The translations under genes were made by a program, and so were the position numbers. This document shows, piece by piece, positions 1 through 5,949 of a stretch of DNA of 5,949 nucleotides. Within the stretch, counting starts at the first letter, position 1, and the number at the start of each line of letters is the position of its first letter. The notes under the pieces were generated by a model, which had not been told where the DNA came from, made no database searches, and saw nothing but the letters and a program-made list of their open reading frames with translations. This DNA comes from Chloroflexota bacterium (GTDB lineage Bacteria > Chloroflexota > Anaerolineae > 4572-78): contig JAJRSQ010000326.1 in NCBI GenBank assembly GCA_024278725.1, positions 1 through 5,949 on the forward strand. Reading direction: 5' to 3'.

Positions 1-19
1 AAACAGCCGCAATCAGCGG

Positions 20-274
20 GTTTTCCAACCCCTCGATCCAACTCGGATACTGAAACCTACATCACCGAGGGACAGAAGAAAGCCGACGCGCGTTTTCCAA
101 CCCCTCGATCCAACTCGGATACTGAAACACGCTTGCCGCGCTCGTTTTTTTGGCGTATGGTCAGGGTTTTCCAACCCCTCGATCCAACTCGGATACTGAA
201 ACGGAGCAACAAGCGGTCGCCGCCAGTAACTTAGGAAGTTTTCCAACCCCTCGATCCAACTCGGATACTGAAAC
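20..274 (+). CRISPR. CRISPR array end: four identical 37-nt repeats, three full spacers
   Basis: Four 37-nt repeats lie at 20-56, 92-128, 166-202 and 238-274. I compared them base by base and they are identical. They begin GTTTTCCAACCCC and end GGATACTGAAAC. The spacers are 57-91 (35 nt), 129-165 (37 nt) and 203-237 (35 nt) and are unrelated to each other. Bases 1-19 are either the end of another spacer or flanking DNA, so the array may continue to the left. Within each repeat, repeat positions 17-20 (ATCC) pair with 26-29 (GGAT) around a 5-nt loop, and the last eight bases, ACTGAAAC, follow the stem directly. That matches the 5' tag left by Cas6 in type I and III systems, so I infer plus-strand transcription with the leader to the left. 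There is no cas gene in the window and the subtype cannot be assigned. The last repeat has no decay, which is unusual for a trailer end. An open reading frame on the minus strand across the array only translates the repeats and is not a gene. Confidence 0.97.
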
Positions 275-276
275 GG

Positions 277-717
277 ATTGAACGATTGACCGCCATCTAT
301 TGCCGCCATTCAGGAACAGCAAACGGTAATTGCCAACCTAAAGCAGGCACCTTACTCAAAGCTGAAATTGAAACCATTAAAGGGAAATTAGGGGGCAATT
401 CACCGACTCTTTCGGCAGGAAACGGTGACGGTTCAATCATTGCGCAAAACGGCGACAGCGCGGCGCTGGAAACCGGCACGCCGATGGTTGTCAGCGGCTC
501 GCATCACCTTCAGGCATGGCTGAACCGGTGCTGCGGGTGCAACGCGCCACCGCGAATTCGTCCGGTTCATCAGTGGTCGGGGTGGTGCAGACCGCCAACG
601 GCGCCATTGCACCCGGCTCGCCTATGATTATAAAAACAACCGGGATGGCTCAGTTTAAACTGGAGCCCCGCCTCCGGCAAATTCATTTACCTGCCCCTCA
701 TCATGGCAAACGGGTGA
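277..717 (+). pseudogene. Decayed 3' part of a secreted or surface protein gene (coiled coil plus C-terminal domain)
   Basis: Protein-like sequence continues across this stretch only if the frame is changed several times. Frame 1 from 277 reads IERLTAI. Frame 2 from 299 reads IAAIQEQQTVIANLKQ, a heptad-like coiled coil. Frame 1 resumes near 358 with KAEIETIKGKLG and runs to ETGTPMVVSGSHHLQ. At about 513-516 one missing base moves it to frame 3, which reads MAEPVLRVQRATANSSG, then VVGVVQ and APGSPMIIKTTGMAQFKL. Frame 1 returns near 667 and reads SGKFIYLPLIMANG before TGA at 715-717. From memory, a segment with VVGVV followed later by APG and a short hydrophobic strand is found near the ends of repeat-rich exported Chloroflexota proteins. 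The usual spacer between VVGVVQ and APG looks deleted here. A final YLPLIM-type tail is also common there. The 5' part of the gene is missing at the CRISPR boundary. The broken state is well supported and the family identity is moderate. It converges with the ABC gene ending at 761. Confidence 0.6.
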
Positions 718-760
718 GCGTTTCCACCAATTTAACTTTTTTGTGGACGGCAACATCGGA

Positions 761-2584
761 TTATACATCCGCTTTATGCCGCCCCGCCGATTCGATGTAC
801 TCCAAACTCTGGTGACGGAAATAGGTGTCATACAATTCGGCATAATGCCCCCCCTGCGCCATCAACTGGTCGTGATTCCCCTCTTCAATGATGGCGCCAT
901 TTTCCAGCACGATGATGCGGTCGGCAGAACGGACGGTGGAGAGCCGATGGGCAATCAAAATGGAGGTACTGCGCGCCAAAATTAAATCCATCGCTTCCTG
1001 AATCTGCATTTCGGTGAACGGGTCGATGCTGGCGGTGGCTTCATCCAGAATGAAAATCGCCGGTTCCTGCGCCAGCACACGGGTGAGCGCCACCAGTTGC
1101 CGCTGCCCCATCGAAAGCCGCCCGCCGCGTTCCCCGACGTCGGTTTGCAGCCCTTCGGGCAACGTCTCCAGCCACTCCCCTCCGCCGATTTGCCGCGCCA
1201 CCGCTTCCACCTCGGCGTCGGAAAGCTCCGGGCGGGCATAGCGGATGTTTTCGGCGACGGTGCCGGAAAACAGAAACGGCGACTGCGACACAACGCCCAA
1301 TTGCCGCCGGTAATCGGTCAAATCGAAGGTGCGGATGTCCTGCCCGTCAATGAAAATTTTTCCGCTTTGAAATTCGTAAAATCGGGTAATCAGTTTGACG
1401 ATGCTACTTTTGCCCGCGCCGGTGTGCCCCACCAGCGCCACACTTTCACCGGGGGAAACTCGCAGACTGAAGTCGGTCAGCACCTGTTCCTGCTCATTGT
1501 ACCGAAATGAGACATGCTCGAAAACGATGTCTCCGGTGACTCCAGTGTTTTCGATAGAGCGGTTATCAACCTGTTGAACCGCCGGTTCAGCGTCAATCAG
1601 GGCAAATATCCGCTCGGAAGCAGAAAGCCCGGCTTGTAACTGGGACCAAAATACCGATAGGTTGATCATCGGAAACCAGAAGCGATCCACACTCGCCATG
1701 AAGAGATACCACGAACCGACGGTAACCAGATTTTGCTGGGCGCTCAATCCGCCCCAATACAGCAGTGCGGCAGTGCCCACGGATGACATCACATTCAGCA
1801 CCGGAAAGATGCTCGAAAGGACGAAGCCCCGCCGCAAATTCACCTGATACGATTGCTCGTTCACGTCGCGGAAATCTGCGTAAATGGCGGCTTCCTGCCG
1901 GAAGTTTTTGGCGATGCTGATACCGGTGACAGCTTCCTGAATCGCGCCATTTACCTTTGCCAGCACGCGAAATCCGTGCCGGGTGACATAACGCGCCAAC
2001 CGCCGAAAGTAGGTGGTCAGCATTGCCACAAAGGGCACCAGCAGCAACAGCGCCAGCGTCAATTGCCATGAAATTTGCACCAGCACCACCAGCAAAATCA
2101 GCACCAGCAAAATCTGGCTGGCAATATCGGTGACCAGTTGGACAACCTGCGCAAATTCCTGTGTGTCGGAGGTGATGCGGCTGATGATGCGCCCCGATTC
2201 AAACTCATCGAAAAACGCCATGTCATGGTTGATGGAGGCTTTGAAAGCGGCGTGCCGTAACGCGGAAACCACATCGCCGATGAGGCGCGCCACCAGCCGC
2301 CGCCGCGCCCAGTTCGCCCCCCAAATGCCCACGCCCAGAATCGTCATTCCCAGTGAAAGCATGCTGATTGCCAGCATGCTCGGCGTCCCTTCCAGCGCAG
2401 AAACCGCCCGCGACACCAGCAGCGGCACGCTCGCCCCGTAAATGGACACAATCACCACGAAGAAAATCGCCGACCACACCCGTTTTTTGTGCGGCTCAAA
2501 ATAACGGGCGATGCGGAAAAAAAGCTCGCGGTCGTCGTATGTTCTGTCGTATGCTTCGGTATCAAGTCCGGTGAAAAAACCCAT
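761..2584 (-). CDS. ABC exporter half-transporter, consensus-Walker B subunit (membrane plus ATPase domains)
   Basis: This 607-residue protein has the normal length and order of a type IV ABC exporter half: an N-terminal six-helix membrane domain and a C-terminal ATPase domain. Hydrophobic segments lie near residues 38-58, 72-92, 152-171, 173-193, 254-275 and 285-310. The ATPase domain begins near 351 and shows an A-loop Tyr (Y362), Walker A GHTGAGKSS (386-394), Q-loop Q434, signature LSMGQ (490-494), Walker B FILDE with catalytic E515, D-loop SID (519-521) and H-loop H546. The signature has Met where the consensus LSGGQ has Gly. ATP binding and hydrolysis should drive export of an unknown substrate across the cytoplasmic membrane. 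The partner is probably the half-transporter encoded immediately upstream, which carries the opposite set of motif changes. The ATG at 2582-2584 is preceded by GAGG four bases upstream, which supports this start. The gene lies 121 bp after its partner, and the gap contains a heptanucleotide array. The substrate cannot be read from sequence; drugs, lipids or peptides are all possible. Confidence 0.93.
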   Translation of the reverse strand: MGFFTGLDTEAYDRTYDDRELFFRIARYFEPHKKRVWSAIFFVVIVSIYGASVPLLVSRAVSALEGTPSMLAISMLSLGMTILGVGIWGANWARRRLVARLIGDVVSALRHAAFKASINHDMAFFDEFESGRIISRITSDTQEFAQVVQLVTDIASQILLVLILLVVLVQISWQLTLALLLLVPFVAMLTTYFRRLARYVTRHGFRVLAKVNGAIQEAVTGISIAKNFRQEAAIYADFRDVNEQSYQVNLRRGFVLSSIFPVLNVMSSVGTAALLYWGGLSAQQNLVTVGSWYLFMASVDRFWFPMINLSVFWSQLQAGLSASERIFALIDAEPAVQQVDNRSIENTGVTGDIVFEHVSFRYNEQEQVLTDFSLRVSPGESVALVGHTGAGKSSIVKLITRFYEFQSGKIFIDGQDIRTFDLTDYRRQLGVVSQSPFLFSGTVAENIRYARPELSDAEVEAVARQIGGGEWLETLPEGLQTDVGERGGRLSMGQRQLVALTRVLAQEPAIFILDEATASIDPFTEMQIQEAMDLILARSTSILIAHRLSTVRSADRIIVLENGAIIEEGNHDQLMAQGGHYAELYDTYFRHQSLEYIESAGRHKADV

Positions 2585-2588
2585 AGAA

Positions 2589-2592
2589 CCTC
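2589..2592 (-). promoter_or_regulatory. Weak ribosome binding site for the second ABC gene
   Basis: On the minus strand the bases before the ATG read CCGAGGTTCT. GAGG is a partial Shine-Dalgarno match with a rather short 4-nt spacing. It supports initiation at 2584. The tandem heptanucleotide array starts only a few bases further upstream. Confidence 0.4.
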
Positions 2593-2596
2593 GGTA

Positions 2597-2659
2597 GTAT
2601 GGAGTATGGAGCAGGGAGTATGGAGCAGGGAGTATGGAGCAGGGAGCAGGGAGCAGGGA
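2597..2659. repeat. Tandem array of nine heptanucleotide units
   Basis: Nine head-to-tail 7-nt units fill 63 bp without interruption. There are two unit types, GTATGGA (call it P) and GCAGGGA (call it Q), which differ only at the second and fourth bases. The order is P P Q P Q P Q Q Q, starting at 2597, 2604, 2611, 2618, 2625, 2632, 2639, 2646 and 2653. Part of the array can also be read as a 14-nt P-Q unit repeated three times. The plus strand is purine-rich, so the transcript of the flanking minus-strand genes carries a pyrimidine-rich stretch. The array sits wholly between the two ABC genes. Heptanucleotide tandem repeats in gaps between genes are known from cyanobacteria (the STRR class); whether this belongs to a comparable dispersed family is inference. 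Confidence 0.95.
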
Positions 2660-2665
2660 GAAAAC

Positions 2666-2683
2666 AGTATGGTTTCCCGTACT
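2666..2683 (-). other. Small intergenic hairpin between the ABC genes, possible weak terminator or attenuator
   Basis: Bases 2666-2672 (AGTATGG on the plus strand) can pair with 2677-2683 (CCGTACT) around a 4-nt loop. In the minus-strand transcript the stem has six pairs and one C-A mismatch, the loop is GAAA (a GNRA-type tetraloop), and the stem is followed by G and four U residues. It lies just after the stop codon of the first ABC gene and before the heptanucleotide array. The U tract is short and the stem is not GC-rich, so efficient termination is doubtful. The left arm resembles a P-type heptanucleotide unit, so it may simply be a diverged copy. Confidence 0.25.
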
Positions 2684-2705
2684 TCTTGCTTTTTACTTCC
2701 TGCTG

Positions 2706-4460
<1,755 letters not shown>

Positions 4461-4487
4461 AAGCTTATTTTTGGTTGTTTCCGGTTT

Positions 4488-5949
4488 TCAGTTTTTCAGG
4501 GGCAGCATTTGCACCCCGATATTTTCAAAGCCGTCTCCAACCGGATGGTACACCACAATTTGCAAAGCGTCGGGAGACACGGCGGGGGGCAGGTCGAAGG
4601 TGTATGCGTCCGGCACAATTTCACCGAGCCGCCAGCGCCCGGTGGGATAGATGTTCCACACGGGTTGATGGTCTTGGATGAAGGTGCGCTGCTCGTTTGC
4701 AAGCAGCGTTCCATTATACCATAACCGCACCGAAATCGTGTAATCGGTTGCCATCCCTTTTTGCGCCGACCAGAAGAGTGTCACCAGCGAACCGCCCCGC
4801 GTCACCCGAAACCCGCGCAGGGTCATTTCCCCGCCGAAATCGAGGTTGGCGGGGGTGACATCGGGGGGCAATTCGGTCAACGGTGCGGACGACAGACGAA
4901 TCAGCGTGCCGCCGACAGCTTGCGGGTATGCCGCCGGGTCAATCAATGCCGGATGGGCTATCGCCGCGCTTCGGGTGATATATTCGGCAGGCGTACCCGG
5001 TTTTTTCAGCACAATGGGTGGGTCGGCACGCCAAATGACGGTCAGATATTCCAGTGCGAGCCACTCTTCAAACGCGGGGGAAATGTCCGCGTCCGGCGGC
5101 GCGTCCGCCAGCACCGCCCACCCCGCGTCGAGCGCGGTATCGGCGGCGGTGTTGTGCCGGTGCGCGCGCAACTCATCCACCGAGCGCACCGCTCGCCAGC
5201 CGATGAGCGCCACCAGCAGCGCGGCAACAACCCACTGCGCCACCGTTCGCCACCGCCGTATCGCCGCCGCCAGCGTCGCGCCAAAGCCCAGCACAATCAG
5301 CGGATACAGCGGTAAAATCACCTGAAACCAGTTGCCGAAACGGTATGCGGTGGTAAAAAACAGGTAGATGACCAGCGTGCCGTAAAAGAAAATCGCCTTC
5401 CGTTTGCCCAGCAAGAGCCAGCCCGCCAGCCCGCCGAGCAGCACCAGCCATGTCAATTCGCCCCATATCAGCGACGGGTATTCCGGGGTGATGAGGTTGT
5501 GCAGCGACAACCCCGGCGCGAGTTCATCCCGCCCCTGCCGGGTGCTGACAAACTGCCAGAACCATTCGGCGGTGGATGCCCACGCCCCCGCGCCGCGCCA
5601 TTCGGGGTGTTGCGCCCCGCGAATGTACACGAAAAGGTAACTCAGTACTGGAAAAATCCCCGCCGCCACCGTTTTGAAAATCAGTTTGGGGCGACGGAAA
5701 ATATCGGGACGACGGGTGAAAATCAGATAAAGCACGGGCGGCAAAATGAAAAGGGTGGTCAGCATATTTGCCAGCATCGTGCCGCTGATGAACGACATCG
5801 CCAGCAAGCGGCGGTCGGTGGGGTCGTCTTCCCACTCAAAAGCGAACCAAACCAGCAGCAGCGTTTGAAAAATCGCCGAGGAATATTGCTCGGTGGTGAC
5901 GCTGTAATACCAGAAAAAATAGGTGACGGCGTAAAAGAAGGTCAGCCCC
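4488..5949 (-). CDS. Polytopic glycosyltransferase-like membrane protein (GT117/DUF2723-like), N-terminus missing
   Basis: The frame is open from the right edge to TGA at 4488-4490, giving 486 visible residues; the start lies outside the window. The visible part opens with LTFFYAVTYFFWYYSVTTEQ and continues with no stop, so any start codon inside (for example the TTG at 5807) would be spurious. Hydrophobic segments occur near visible residues 1-15, 24-38, 48-77, 91-109, 160-181, 186-200, 207-230 and 236-251. The motif GTMLANMLTTLFILPP resembles the conserved helix of GT-C fold proteins of the DUF2723/GT117 type, which transfer sugars from lipid carriers at the membrane. Family assignment is from memory and moderate; the catalytic N-terminal loop is not visible. 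After about residue 251 the protein is soluble. The last 120 residues include LDFGGEMTLRGF and NIYPTGRWRLGEIVPDAY, a beta-rich domain often found at the C-terminus of Chloroflexota membrane glycosyltransferases. The gene is followed after 27 bp by the ABC pair in the same direction, so it is probably part of the same transcript. Confidence 0.65.
   Translation of the reverse strand, partial: GLTFFYAVTYFFWYYSVTTEQYSSAIFQTLLLVWFAFEWEDDPTDRRLLAMSFISGTMLANMLTTLFILPPVLYLIFTRRPDIFRRPKLIFKTVAAGIFPVLSYLFVYIRGAQHPEWRGAGAWASTAEWFWQFVSTRQGRDELAPGLSLHNLITPEYPSLIWGELTWLVLLGGLAGWLLLGKRKAIFFYGTLVIYLFFTTAYRFGNWFQVILPLYPLIVLGFGATLAAAIRRWRTVAQWVVAALLVALIGWRAVRSVDELRAHRHNTAADTALDAGWAVLADAPPDADISPAFEEWLALEYLTVIWRADPPIVLKKPGTPAEYITRSAAIAHPALIDPAAYPQAVGGTLIRLSSAPLTELPPDVTPANLDFGGEMTLRGFRVTRGGSLVTLFWSAQKGMATDYTISVRLWYNGTLLANEQRTFIQDHQPVWNIYPTGRWRLGEIVPDAYTFDLPPAVSPDALQIVVYHPVGDGFENIGVQMLPLKN

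Noticed and set aside
1..19. The first bases AAAC as the end of a preceding repeat
   Set aside because: This would leave a 15-nt spacer, far shorter than the 35-37 nt seen in the rest of the array.
13..309. A 98-codon minus-strand open frame with repeated YPSWIEGLEN segments
   Set aside because: It is a translation of the CRISPR repeats, and the periodicity of the protein equals the repeat-spacer period.
275..309. A fourth spacer following the last repeat
   Set aside because: No repeat follows at about 310, and coiled-coil-like coding sequence runs through this position.
708..723. AAACG/CGTTT hairpin at the stop of the pseudogene
   Set aside because: A short AT-rich 5-bp stem with no following T tract; expected by chance.
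723..747. Inverted repeat TCCAC/GTGGA in the gap between the convergent genes, as a terminator
   Set aside because: The stem has only 5 bp, the loop is 15 nt and no T run follows the stem on either strand.
4488..5807. Treating the TTG at 5807 as the true start of the glycosyltransferase-like gene
   Set aside because: The frame stays open to the window edge, and the 47 upstream codons continue a hydrophobic membrane protein sequence.

Overview
The window looks like a chromosomal segment of a free-living bacterium, most likely a member of the Chloroflexota. This is inference. It rests on a broken secreted-protein gene whose last residues read FIYLPLIMANG, a surface-protein ending I associate with that phylum, on a multi-membrane glycosyltransferase-like protein with a C-terminal beta-rich domain of a kind common there, and on a short heptanucleotide tandem array between genes. 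No rRNA, tRNA or insertion sequence is visible.

Left edge (1-274): the end of a CRISPR array with four identical 37-nt repeats and three complete spacers of 35, 37 and 35 nt. No cas gene is present. The repeat has a 4-bp hairpin directly followed by an ACTGAAAC tag, which points to plus-strand transcription and Cas6-type processing. The last repeat is not degenerate, and only two bases separate it from a decayed gene (277-717, plus strand). That gene reads as a coiled coil followed by a surface-protein domain, spread over several frames.

Centre and right (761-5949, all minus strand): three co-oriented genes. Transcription starts beyond the right edge with a polytopic glycosyltransferase-like protein (N-terminus missing). 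After 27 bp comes an ABC exporter half-transporter with Asp at the catalytic Walker B position. After a further 121 bp, which hold nine heptanucleotide tandem units and a small hairpin, comes a second half-transporter with the normal catalytic Glu but an altered LSMGQ signature. The two half-transporters fit a heterodimeric exporter with one degenerate and one consensus ATP site. The glycosyltransferase-like neighbour makes a lipid-linked or glycosylated substrate conceivable, but the sequence does not show the substrate.

I see no clearly new system. The observations most worth a second look are the junction between the intact CRISPR end and the broken gene, the heptanucleotide array inside the exporter gene pair, and the complementary motif asymmetry of the two ABC subunits.
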